From NCBI GenBank assembly GCA_937927415.1, contig CALBDS010000042.1, forward strand, positions 169,101 through 233,100: a DNA stretch of 64,000 bases, written 5' to 3'. How positions within the stretch are numbered: position 1 is the stretch's first letter; the number at the start of each line of letters is the position of its first letter. The notes beneath the pieces were generated by a model. That model ran no database searches and was not told the DNA's origin. It saw only the letters and a program-made list of their open reading frames with translations. Of this stretch, positions 27,901 through 35,403 are shown piece after piece. This DNA is from an uncultured Rhodospirillaceae bacterium. Its GTDB lineage: Bacteria > Pseudomonadota > Alphaproteobacteria > Azospirillales > Azospirillaceae. Both the position numbers and the translations under genes were made by a program.

Positions 27901-28435
27901 CAACGACCTGATCCTGTTCGCCGAGGACGGCACGACCGAGGTGGCGCGCTTCACCCTGCCCCGCCAGGCCAAGGAGGATGGGGAGTGCATCGCCGATTTC
28001 TTCCGCGACGTGACCGCGCCCGAGCGTGACGTGATCGGGCTGCAGGTGGTGACCATGGGCCAGCACGCCACCGACGTGCTGCAGGACTGGTTCGCCGCCA
28101 ACCGCTATCAGGATTACCTCTACCTGCATGGCGCGTCGGTGGAGATGGCGGAGGCGATGGCGGAATACGTCCACGCCCGCATCCGCGCCGAACTGGGCTT
28201 CGCCGCCGAGGACAGCCGGGACAAGGAAAAGCTGTTGCAGCAGGACTATCACGGCTCCCGCTACAGCTTCGGCTATCCCGCCTGCCCCAATCTGGCGGAT
28301 CAGGAGGCGTTGCTGCGCCTGCTCGACGCCGGGCGCATCGGCATCAGCCTGACCGACGAGCACCAGTTGACCCCGGAACAGAGCACCTCGGCCATCGTCG
28401 TGCATCACCCGCGGGCGAAATACTTCTCGGTCTGA
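24944..28435 (+). CDS. metH: Cobalamin-dependent methionine synthase
   Basis: 1163 residues, full-length MetH. Domains in order: homocysteine-binding barrel 1-330 with the zinc cysteines in VGGCCGTN near residue 287; methyltetrahydrofolate (pterin) barrel ~340-610; B12 cap and Rossmann domain ~650-890 with the lower-ligand motif GDVHDIGKN near residue 730; C-terminal AdoMet reactivation domain ~900-1163 with SRYSFGYPACPNL near residue 1105. It methylates homocysteine to methionine. No cobalamin riboswitch precedes it; regulation is likely through the upstream ArsR-type protein. Confidence 0.97.
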   Translation: MAHILDTLRDRVLLCDGGFGSRIQSLDLDVEKDFWGHENCTDILPLSRPDIVREIHRGYYEAGADMVETDTFGASPVTLGEFGLEDKAFEINKRAVELAREAADSFKDGRPRFVLGSMGPGTKLPSLGHIAYAKAEDSFYAQAAGLIAGGADAVLIETCQDPLQIKAAVNGVKRARTEAGSDIAIFVQVTVETTGTLLVGTDIAAAATIIQALDVPLMGLNCATGPLEMSEHVRWLTQNWPGLVSVQPNAGLPELVDGKTHYPLRGEDFGTWIERFVRDDGVNLVGGCCGTNIPHIAAADAALRRLAPAGQIRPAPKNRTVHWVPAVASLYSQVTLRQENAFFAIGERCNANGSKKWRELQAAHDWDGCVDMAREQVKEGSHSLDVCTAFVGRDEKAEMNAVVQRFVGSVTAPLVIDSTELGVLEAALALYGGKAIINSINFEDGEEPARKRLALAKKFGAAVIALTIDEEGMAKTPERKLEIAKRLYDMAVGEFGLAPSDLLFDPLTFTIATGNEDDRKLAIWTLDGIEAIAKAMPDCQIILGLSNVSFGLNAAARHVLNSVFLDHAVKRGMTGAIVHVSKIMPLHLIAEQEVKTAEDLIFDRRAEGYDPLQAFIALFEGRKAADAKKKARPDTIEECLKQRIIDGDRTGLDDDLKTAMEKYSPIEIINTYLLDGMKVVGELFGSGKMQLPFVLQSAETMKAAVAYLEPFMEKADGQQKGTMVLATVKGDVHDIGKNLVDIILTNNGYKVVNLGIKQPVTAIIQAAKEHKADAIGMSGLLVKSTVIMRENLEEMTREGLEIPVFLGGAALTRAYVEEDCVRSYGCGRVAYAGDAFDGLTLMDKVVTGSFDTDLAVIQTKRQGRAVNRRRTIGRPTEAATGPVDREAVRARRNRLAEGVAVPTPPFWGSKVIEHVPLKTLVTYLNERMVYQLHWGYRKDGRTLEEFKEWARKDLRPILDTLLATCAKENILQPQAVYGYWKAAAQDNDLILFAEDGTTEVARFTLPRQAKEDGECIADFFRDVTAPERDVIGLQVVTMGQHATDVLQDWFAANRYQDYLYLHGASVEMAEAMAEYVHARIRAELGFAAEDSRDKEKLLQQDYHGSRYSFGYPACPNLADQEALLRLLDAGRIGISLTDEHQLTPEQSTSAIVVHHPRAKYFSV

Positions 28436-28746
28436 GGAACACGCCGGGGCGGGGTTTCATTTCCCCACCCGCTCCCCATCTGAAGGGTTATGATCGACCA
28501 GGGCAACGACGTCAGGTTCACAACGCCGCACAATCCCCCTCTCCCCGCCGGGGAGAGGGACGGGGTGAGGGCCGATTTTCGCGCGATAGCCCGAAAATCG
28601 AGCCGCAAGGCTCTCGAAACCTCAGATTCGGCGTTGCTTCGCAACGGATTTCGGGCGTTCCGTGCGAAATCCGGCCCTCACCCCGCGCTTAGCACCCCCT
28701 CTCCCCGGCGGGGAGAGGGGGTGTCAACCTGACTTCGCAGCCCTGC
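28436..28746. other. Intergenic region holding a multi-hairpin repeat
   Basis: 311 bp between metH and a thioesterase gene. Most of it is the repeat element at 28535-28721; the first 100 bp hold no gene that I can support. Confidence 0.7.
28535..28721 (-). repeat. Multi-hairpin interspersed repeat, copy A
   Basis: About 187 bp. It begins and ends with CCCTCTCCCC-type palindromes and contains consecutive hairpins: GATTTTCG/CGAAAATC (28574-28599), GAGCC/GGCTC (28600-28613), GTTGC/GCAAC (28633-28645) and GGATTTCG/CGAAATCC (28646-28672). Its reverse complement aligns along its length with copy B at 45194-45365. I see no coding frame of interest; a REP- or MITE-like element. Confidence 0.85.
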
Positions 28747-29253
28747 ATGACCGACACCGCCCCGCTGACGCTCCACCGCGCCACGGTCCGCCCGGAGTGG
28801 ATCGACTACAACGGCCACATGAACGTGGCCTATTATCTGTTGGCCTTCGATCAGGCCACCGATGCCGTGCTGGACGCCCTGGGCATCGGCAAGGCCTATG
28901 TGGAAAGCGAAAACCGCTCCCTGTTCGTGGTGGAGGCCCATCTGACCTACGCCCGCGAGGTGACGGAGGGGGACGGGCTGACGTTCGATACGCTGGTCCT
29001 GGGGGCGGATGCCAAGCGCCTGCACCTGTTCCACACCATGCGCCATGACAGCGAAGGCTTCGTCGCCGCCACCGCCGAATTTATGCTGCTGCACGTTGAC
29101 CTGACCGACCGCCGGGCCGCACCCTTTCCCCCCGCCGTGGCAAGCCGGGTGGCGGATCTGGCCCGCCGCCACGCCGCCCTGCCCCGCCCGGTCCGGGCCG
29201 GGCGTGCCATCGCCCTGCCCGCCCGCACACCCGATGGGGAGGGGCTGTCATGA
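28747..29253 (+). CDS. Hotdog-fold acyl-CoA thioesterase
   Basis: 168 residues. The core WIDYNGHMNVAYYLLAFDQA near residue 18 is the 4HBT/YbgC-type hotdog active-site region with the conserved Asp, followed by VVEAHLTYAREVTEGD. It hydrolyses an acyl-CoA thioester; similar proteins act in carnitine catabolism, but no carnitine genes are present, so the substrate is open. The 3' end overlaps the next gene by 4 bp. Confidence 0.85.
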   Translation: MTDTAPLTLHRATVRPEWIDYNGHMNVAYYLLAFDQATDAVLDALGIGKAYVESENRSLFVVEAHLTYAREVTEGDGLTFDTLVLGADAKRLHLFHTMRHDSEGFVAATAEFMLLHVDLTDRRAAPFPPAVASRVADLARRHAALPRPVRAGRAIALPARTPDGEGLS

Positions 29254-29747
29254 CCCGCTGGCGCTTGTGTCTTCTTGCCCTGTTTCTTGGCGCCCTTCCC
29301 GGCACCGCCCGCGCCGACTGCGCCGACCAGCCGCGGGCGGAGGTGAGCTGGCGCCGCTGCACCTTCGACGGGCGGGATCTCAGCGGGGCGGTGCTGGATC
29401 GGGCAAACGTGCGCGATTCCGCCTTCGTCCGCGCGCGTCTGAACGGGGCGTCGCTGATCGATGCCGACGGCTACCGCGCCAAATTCGTCAGCGCCGAGAT
29501 GAAGGGCGTCAAGCTGGACCGCGCCCGGCTGATCGAAGCCGATTTCACCCGCGCCGTGATGACCGGCGCCAGCCTGCGCGACGCCGATCTGCGCAACGCC
29601 AAGCTGATCGGGGTCGATCTGGTCGGGGCCGACCTGACCGGCGCCCGCCTGTCGGGCAGCGATTTCCGCCACGCTGATGTCAGCGGCGCCACCTGGATCG
29701 ACGGCAAGACCGTTTGTGGCGAAAATTCCCTGGGGCAGTGCAATTAA
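29250..29747 (+). CDS. Secreted pentapeptide-repeat protein
   Basis: 165 residues. A signal peptide (LCLLALFLGALPGTARA) is followed by pentapeptide repeats (CTFDGRDLSGAVLDRANV and on to LVGADLTGARLSG) over about 20 coils, ending with two Cys (TVCGENSLGQC) that could form a disulphide with the early Cys pair. Periplasmic or extracellular. ATGA overlap with the thioesterase gene. Function unknown. Confidence 0.88.
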   Translation: MTRWRLCLLALFLGALPGTARADCADQPRAEVSWRRCTFDGRDLSGAVLDRANVRDSAFVRARLNGASLIDADGYRAKFVSAEMKGVKLDRARLIEADFTRAVMTGASLRDADLRNAKLIGVDLVGADLTGARLSGSDFRHADVSGATWIDGKTVCGENSLGQCN

Positions 29748-29923
29748 AAAACCACTTTTGTAATTTTATATTTCCAATATTGATCGGAAAGCATCTTTCA
29801 ATCGCAAACGGCGATCAGTGCTTCCATTTTTAGGAAAATTGCGCTCTCTTCCCTGGTGAAATCGGTGGCGGCACCGATCTTTTGTGATGTGTGTGCCCGA
29901 CGTTTTTCCGGAGCGAGCGGCCC
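29748..29923. other. AT-rich spacer before the pentapeptide-PilZ gene
   Basis: 176 bp, clearly more AT-rich than the neighbours, containing the promoter of the next gene. GGAG at 29910-29913 serves the ATG at 29924. No gene is seen. Confidence 0.5.
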
Positions 29924-31399
29924 ATGACCGACCACAGCCCAGCCGAGATCGAGGCCATCAAGGCCATTTTGCAGGCTCATCAGCTTTGGCTGAAACGGCG
30001 GGGGGGCCGCCGGGCCGATCTCAGCTTCCGCAACCTGTCGGGTCTGCCGCTGAACCGGGTCAATCTGACCGGGGCCAAGCTGGCGGGGGCGTGTCTGGTG
30101 CGCACCCGGCTGGGTGGGGCCGACCTCAGCCAGACGGACCTGTTCGGCGCCGATCTGGAAGCCGCCGATCTCAGCGGCGCCAATCTGGCCGGGGCCGACC
30201 TGCGCGGGGCCAACATGCACCGGGCGGTTTTGACCGATGCCATCCTGCGCGGCGCCGATTTCCGCGCCGGCGTGCTGGAAAGCGAAGGGCAGCCGTCGCT
30301 GGGCGGGCAAACCCGGCTGACCGAAGCGCATCTGGAGCGGTCGATCCTGGCGGGGGCCAATCTGGAAGGGTGCGATCTGACCGGCGCCGACCTCAACGAC
30401 GCCGATCTGACCGGGGCTGATCTGGGCAGCGCCATCCTGTTGGGCACCGACCTGTCGGGGGCGGTGTTCGACAACGCCCGGTTCGGCCAGACCGTGCTGG
30501 ACCAGCAGACGCTGAAACGCACCTACATCCCCTTTTCCCTGCCGCCGGGGGCGATTGCCGAACCCACCTACACCCCCCTGCCCCTGGCCCACGCCCTGGC
30601 GGCGGTGGCTGCCCACGAGGCATGGGTCAACAGCCAGGGGGCCGAGGGCCGGCGGCTGGATCTGGACATGGTGGAGGTGGCCGCCCTCAACCTCGACAAC
30701 CGGATGCTGTCGGGGGCGCGGCTGCGCCGCTGCCGTCTGCCGGGGCTGACGCTGCGCATGACCAGCCTGGAGATGGCCGACCTGTCCTATTCCGAGATGG
30801 AGGCGGCGGACATGCGCGGGGCCGGAGCCAACGGCGCCAACCTGCGCCGCACCCGCCTGACGGGGGCGCAACTGAACGGGGTCAAGGGATCCCCCGTCAT
30901 GCTGAGCGGCGGGCGCCCGTGGCCCACCAATCTGGAAGGGGCCGACCTGTCCGGCGCCGATCTGTCGGGGGCGGAACTGGGGAACGCCGTCATCACCAAC
31001 GCCTGCCTGACCGGGGCGCGGCTGGACAATTCCGGCATCACCGGGCCGGTCGAAACACCGCCGCCCCCGCCGCTGACGGCGCAGGAACGGCGGCGGCACA
31101 AACGCTATGCCCGCCCGGCGCTGACGGTGGAAAGCGGGGGCTTGCGCTTTGCCACCCGCAACTGGTCCATCGGCGGCATGTGCCTGCACACCTCCGGCCA
31201 TCCGTTCGTCAACGGCCAGACGGTGCAGGCCACGGTGATCCTGGACGAAGCCAAGGGCATCACCGCCACGGCCGAATTCGTCGTGGTCCACAGCAACCGC
31301 GGGCGGGCGCAGGCCTCGGTCCGTTTCGACCGCTACAGCGATGCGTTGAAGGCGGTCCTGAAGACCGCCTTCCTTGAGCATCAACGCATGATCGGCTGA
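29924..31399 (+). CDS. Pentapeptide-repeat protein fused to a C-terminal PilZ domain
   Basis: 491 residues from ATG 29924 (GGAG ten bases upstream). Residues 1-30 are helical (IEAIKAILQAHQLWLKRRGG), then two pentapeptide blocks (~30-190 and ~240-370). The second block opens with AAVAAHEAWVNSQGAEGRRL, the same H/W...G-x-R entry as the first. A Pro-rich linker leads to a PilZ domain at ~388-490: an Arg-rich RRRHKRYARP and NWSIGGMCL, fitting the RxxxR and (D/N)xSxxG c-di-GMP contacts. It may be a c-di-GMP-controlled scaffold. Paralogous to the gene at 17614. Confidence 0.88.
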   Translation: MTDHSPAEIEAIKAILQAHQLWLKRRGGRRADLSFRNLSGLPLNRVNLTGAKLAGACLVRTRLGGADLSQTDLFGADLEAADLSGANLAGADLRGANMHRAVLTDAILRGADFRAGVLESEGQPSLGGQTRLTEAHLERSILAGANLEGCDLTGADLNDADLTGADLGSAILLGTDLSGAVFDNARFGQTVLDQQTLKRTYIPFSLPPGAIAEPTYTPLPLAHALAAVAAHEAWVNSQGAEGRRLDLDMVEVAALNLDNRMLSGARLRRCRLPGLTLRMTSLEMADLSYSEMEAADMRGAGANGANLRRTRLTGAQLNGVKGSPVMLSGGRPWPTNLEGADLSGADLSGAELGNAVITNACLTGARLDNSGITGPVETPPPPPLTAQERRRHKRYARPALTVESGGLRFATRNWSIGGMCLHTSGHPFVNGQTVQATVILDEAKGITATAEFVVVHSNRGRAQASVRFDRYSDALKAVLKTAFLEHQRMIG

Positions 31400-31409
31400 G
31401 ACGGAACGG

Positions 31410-31799
31410 CTATTCCGCCGGACTGGTGCCGGGCACGACGCCCGGTTCGCGTGGGATGGCGCGGGCAGGGTTGCGCTGCTTGCCCTTGCGGTCAAGCAAC
31501 TGACGCTCCGCCGCATCAAAGGCATCGCGGACCGATGTGGCGGCGTCGGGGTTGCTGTACCGCTTCTGCACCTTGGCCGGGCGGCTGACCACCAGATCGC
31601 TGCCCGGCACCATCAGTTCGACATGCACGTCGAACACATTGCCGGTGCGGTGCTGGGCCATCTGCTTTTCCACCGCCACCCGCACGCCGACCAGACGGCT
31701 GAACCGCTGCTTCAGACGGTTCGCCCGCTCGGCGATCAGGCTTTCCAACGAGGGTGAGGTGTCCATATTGTGGAACGCAATTTCAAGATTGACGTCCAT
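31410..31799 (-). CDS. hpf: HPF/RaiA-family ribosome hibernation factor
   Basis: 129 residues. The HPF-type fold is visible in LEIAFHNMDTSPSLESLIAE, RFSRLVGVRVAVEKQM, FDVHVELMVPGSDLVVSRP and DAFDAAERQLLDRK. Such proteins bind the 30S decoding site and drive 100S dimers or 70S inactivation in stationary phase. It is a short form with a brief variable tail. The ATG has GGGGGAG nine bases upstream. It follows a DUF2934 gene on the same strand by 45 bp. Confidence 0.85.
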   Translation of the reverse strand: MDVNLEIAFHNMDTSPSLESLIAERANRLKQRFSRLVGVRVAVEKQMAQHRTGNVFDVHVELMVPGSDLVVSRPAKVQKRYSNPDAATSVRDAFDAAERQLLDRKGKQRNPARAIPREPGVVPGTSPAE

Positions 31800-31844
31800 T
31801 GAGACTCCCCCTTGCTGTTTTCTGGGATTGAGGCTGTGCTGAGG

Positions 31845-32222
31845 TCATCGGCGTCCGGCCGGGCGACGGCGCGGCGATGCCTTTGGCTGTTGGGCCGCAG
31901 GCTCGTCCATAGGGGCCTCCACCCGTCCGGTCACCGCCTCGGGCAGGGCGAATTCCTCTCCCTGGTCGGCAAGACCGGGCAGATCGCCCAGGGTTTCGAT
32001 GCTTTCAACCGGCTCCACCGGCTCGGTGCGCCGGGCGGTGGCGTCGGGTCCGCCGGCCGGGTTGGGCAGAAGGGTCGAGGAAAGATTGTCTTCGATGGCG
32101 ATCTCCTCGCGGGCCAACGCCCAATGATCGACATCCCGCCCGTCGGGGCGGCCCTCACGCTCCCATATGGCATAGGCGCGCTGGCGGATGCGTTCTTCCA
32201 CATCGACAGGATCGTCAGCCAT
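31845..32222 (-). CDS. DUF2934 domain protein
   Basis: 125 residues. The N-terminal motif VEERIRQRAYAIWEREGRPD with DVDHWALAREEI is the DUF2934 signature; the rest is a Pro/Glu-rich disordered tail ending in a basic stretch PRRRPAGRR. No known function; often beside stress or ribosome-hibernation genes, as here. Probably cotranscribed with hpf. Confidence 0.8.
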   Translation of the reverse strand: MADDPVDVEERIRQRAYAIWEREGRPDGRDVDHWALAREEIAIEDNLSSTLLPNPAGGPDATARRTEPVEPVESIETLGDLPGLADQGEEFALPEAVTGRVEAPMDEPAAQQPKASPRRRPAGRR

Positions 32223-32445
32223 CCGGAATGATCCTCCCTGCTCTCGTCACATAAGCTGTGTGGGGGAATGGTCAAGGGATAACCGGAGCGGATGCGGCGG
32301 GTTCCCGCCGCTCCCCATGCGCGCACCGCGGCCAGGGTTGGCGTTCCTTTCATGACGTAGCTAACAATTGTGTTCCCTCTCTTTCCAAGAGTGACGATAA
32401 TCACCGCCGCTCGGTGGTGAAATCGGCGCGGGACGGAGAGGCAGA

Positions 32446-33567
32446 ATGGCGGTGGCGGGGCGGACGGTGCGGCGTTTCCAGGCCCGGCGGTGGCGTGGCG
32501 GCGATTCCATCCACCTTGGTCATCTCGGCCCCGCGGAAATGCGCCTGCGCCGCATCCACAAGGCCAGCGTCGTCGCCCTGGCCACCCTGGCGGAACACAA
32601 GGATCCCTACGCCGGCCAGCACATTTTGCGCGTGTCGCGACTGACCGACGAAATCGCCCGCGCTTTGCAGCATCACGGCCCCTACACCGCCCAGGTGACC
32701 GACCGCTTCCGCGAACGGCTGCGGGTGGCGGCGATGCTGCATGATGTGGGCAAGATCACCATCCCCGACAGCGTTCTGCAAAAGCCCGGCCGCTTCACCC
32801 CGGAAGAGCGCGCGGTGATGGAACGCCACAGCGCCAACGGCCGGGCGATTCTGGAACGCACCGCCCGCCTGTCGGAGGATGGCGGCTATCTCGCCCTGGG
32901 GGCGGAGGTGGCCGGCTGTCATCACGAGAAATTCGACGGTTCCGGCTATCCCGGCGGGCTGGCGGGCAGCGCCATTCCGTTGTCGGCGCGCATCGTCGCC
33001 GTGGCCGACGTGTTCGACGCCCTGACCCACCGCCGCGTGTACAAGGATGCCTGGAGCACCGAAACGGCACTGGCCTATATCCACGAACGGGCGGGCAGTG
33101 ATTTCGATCCCGACGTGGTGGCCGCCTTCGACGCCGCACTGGCGGCCCGCGCCGCCGTGACCATCATCCGCTGGGATGATGGCATGAGCGTCGGCGTGGA
33201 GGATCTGGACAACGACCATCGGGTCCTGATCGACCTCATCAACCAGCTTGCCGCCGCCGACGCCCGCCACGACCGCATCATTCTGGAAGCGGTGTTCGAC
33301 GAGTTGCTCGACTACACCGTGTTTCATTTCGAGAAAGAGGAAGGGTACATGGCACGGGCCGGCTATCCGGGGTTGGCCGGGCACCGCAAGCTGCACGCTG
33401 ATCTGACCGCTGAAGTTGTGGCGATCCGCCGCCGGCTGCTGCACACCGATCAGGACACGCTGGGCGATGATGTGCTGGCTTTTCTCAGCCGTTGGCTACA
33501 GGACCATATCCTGTGTTCCGATGCCGGCTACAGGCCGTATCTGAACGGCCACATGAGAGGGAAATAA
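32446..33567 (+). CDS. HD-GYP phosphodiesterase fused to a hemerythrin domain
   Basis: 373 residues. Residues ~35-235 form an HD-GYP domain: HILRVSRLTDEIA, MLHDVGKITIPDSVLQKPG near residue 99, HHEKFDGSGYPGG near 160, and FDALTHRRVYKDAW. Residues ~243-373 are a bacteriohemerythrin: the diiron ligands are all visible, DNDHR near 258, HFEKE near 294-298, GHRKLH near 312-316 and the HILCSD pair near 354-359. It probably hydrolyses c-di-GMP under control of O2 or redox at the diiron site. ATG 32446 has GGAGAG upstream. Confidence 0.92.
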   Translation: MAVAGRTVRRFQARRWRGGDSIHLGHLGPAEMRLRRIHKASVVALATLAEHKDPYAGQHILRVSRLTDEIARALQHHGPYTAQVTDRFRERLRVAAMLHDVGKITIPDSVLQKPGRFTPEERAVMERHSANGRAILERTARLSEDGGYLALGAEVAGCHHEKFDGSGYPGGLAGSAIPLSARIVAVADVFDALTHRRVYKDAWSTETALAYIHERAGSDFDPDVVAAFDAALAARAAVTIIRWDDGMSVGVEDLDNDHRVLIDLINQLAAADARHDRIILEAVFDELLDYTVFHFEKEEGYMARAGYPGLAGHRKLHADLTAEVVAIRRRLLHTDQDTLGDDVLAFLSRWLQDHILCSDAGYRPYLNGHMRGK

Positions 33568-33689
33568 ACCGTCCTTTCCTCATTTTCGCCATACTTCCGA
33601 TTGGATTTTCCCGGCACTGGTGGTACTTCGACCGGGTTGCCCCCTTACGGTCCCATGGTTTCCGCCCGGACCCCCACACGGGAACCCGC

Positions 33690-35360
33690 ATGGTGCTGCC
33701 CACGTTGCCTGACGCCTCCCGTTTTTTCCCGATCCCGTCGTGCCGCGCCTCCACGCTTCGGCGGGGATGCGCCTTCGTCCTGATGATGGGGGTCGCCCTG
33801 GGCGCCCTGCTGCCCGATGCGTCGGCAGCGGTCCTGCCGGGGCGCAAGCCCGTGCACCTGCTCCAGCAGGCACCGGCAGCACCGCCTGGAAAAACCAAGG
33901 ATGCGGCCGCACCGTCCGTTCCCCCGGCGCCCGCCGCCGCCACGACGACGGCCCCCGTCCAGGCCACCCGCACCCAGCCTATTACGTCCCAGACCGGCGC
34001 ATCGGTGTCGATGCTGCAGTTCGGCCTATATCAGCGTGAAGGAGAGGCGTGGGCCGACTGGGGCATGCTGACGCGCAAGGTGCCGACGCTGGTGTCCGAC
34101 ATCACCCCCATGATCGTTCTGATCGATCCGCAGCGGCCCGACGCCGGCTATGCCCTGCGTGGGATGGTGCCGGCGGGCGGCGATGCCGTTTCCCTGTGCC
34201 GCAGGGTCATCGGCGCCGGTTTCGGCTGTCTGGCGATGGAAAAGGCGCAGAGCGGCACGGTCACCGCCGCCGCACCGGCAGCACCGGCCAGTCCCCCGGC
34301 AGCCTCCACCCAGACGGTCGCCGAGCAGGCGCCCGCCGCACCGGCCCCCACCCCCTCGGCGCAGGCTGCGCCGCCGCCCGCCGCCGCGGCAAAGCCCGTT
34401 GCCGTGGCGGTAACGGCACCGCCAAGCCCGTCGGAAGTGGTGAAAGCCGCCGGATCGGATGCGGTCAAGCCCGCCCCCGTCCTGCCCTCGGCTCCGTCGC
34501 TGAGCGATATCGGCGCCGGCACGCCCAACACCATGCAGGCCGCCGCCGTGGCGCTGGCCAAGGTGGTGCCGCTGTCCACCGAGCCGGTGGTCAAGGCCGA
34601 CGGCGTGGTTCACTATTCCGCCGAAGAAGCCAAGGTCCTGAACGAGATCGAGCAGCGCAGCCGCCGCACCGGGCGTCTGGGCGGCGTCCTGCCCGACACC
34701 CGGCTGAAGGTGACCCACGCGGTCCTGGAACGGGAAAAGTGGAATCTCTGCGCCGTCACCTTCGACGACGGCCCGCACCGCACGGTGACCCGCCAGATCC
34801 TGGACATCCTGCGCCAGGAAAAGATCACCGTGACCTATTTTCCGGTCGCCAAGGTGGCGGCCCGCTATCCCGAGATCATCCAGGATTTCGTGGCCGACGG
34901 GCACGAGATCGGCAACCACAGCCTGACCCACGCCGACCTGCGCGCCCTGCCCCCCACGGCCCAGCGGTTTGAAATCGCCGAAGCCAACCGCATCCTGCGG
35001 TCCATCGGGGCCGACCCGGTGCTGTTCCGCCCGCCCTATGGCCGCTACACCAACGAGATGCTGGCGATCACGCGGGAAGAGAACATGAGTCCCGTGCTGT
35101 GGAACGTGGACACCCGCGACTGGCAGGTGCGCGATCCCGACAAGATCGTCCATCACGTCAAGACCGCGGCGGGGACCGGCAGCGTGATCCTGCTGCACTC
35201 CACCTATGCCTCGACCGCCGCGGCACTGCCGCGGGTGATTGCCGAGCTGCGGGCCAAGGGGTGCAATTTCGTCACCCTGTCGGAATGGATCACCAGCATG
35301 AAGGCTCTGGCCGAGCCGATGATGGTCAACGCCACCCCGAACACCACCTCCCGGCAGTGA
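33690..35360 (+). CDS. Secreted polysaccharide deacetylase (NodB domain)
   Basis: 556 residues from ATG 33690, with a signal peptide (FVLMMGVALGALLPDASA). After a Pro/Ala-rich linker a possible SPOR-like segment lies near residues 110-190 (MLQFGLYQREGEAWADWGML), then a long Ala/Pro-rich region, then the NodB domain (~345-540) with TFDDGPH near 356, NHSLTHADL near 409, RPPYGRYTNEM near 446 and ILLHSTY. Metal-dependent de-N-acetylation of an exopolysaccharide or peptidoglycan. The SPOR call is inference. Start is uncertain; upstream in-frame starts lack a signal peptide. Confidence 0.85.
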   Translation: MVLPTLPDASRFFPIPSCRASTLRRGCAFVLMMGVALGALLPDASAAVLPGRKPVHLLQQAPAAPPGKTKDAAAPSVPPAPAAATTTAPVQATRTQPITSQTGASVSMLQFGLYQREGEAWADWGMLTRKVPTLVSDITPMIVLIDPQRPDAGYALRGMVPAGGDAVSLCRRVIGAGFGCLAMEKAQSGTVTAAAPAAPASPPAASTQTVAEQAPAAPAPTPSAQAAPPPAAAAKPVAVAVTAPPSPSEVVKAAGSDAVKPAPVLPSAPSLSDIGAGTPNTMQAAAVALAKVVPLSTEPVVKADGVVHYSAEEAKVLNEIEQRSRRTGRLGGVLPDTRLKVTHAVLEREKWNLCAVTFDDGPHRTVTRQILDILRQEKITVTYFPVAKVAARYPEIIQDFVADGHEIGNHSLTHADLRALPPTAQRFEIAEANRILRSIGADPVLFRPPYGRYTNEMLAITREENMSPVLWNVDTRDWQVRDPDKIVHHVKTAAGTGSVILLHSTYASTAAALPRVIAELRAKGCNFVTLSEWITSMKALAEPMMVNATPNTTSRQ

Positions 35361-35374
35361 TTTTCTTTCCGGTT

Positions 35375-35396
35375 GGGGCGCCGCGTCAGGCGCCCC
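35375..35396. terminator. Hairpin between convergent genes
   Basis: An 8-bp stem, GGGGCGCC (35375-35382) with GGCGCCCC (35389-35396), sits between the deacetylase and the convergent small gene at 35404. U tract is weak. Confidence 0.5.
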
Positions 35397-35403
35397 GCCG
35401 ATC

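Noticed and set aside
25082..28408. A 1108-residue open frame antisense to metH
   Set aside because: Same cause; composition is low complexity and it overlaps a complete MetH.
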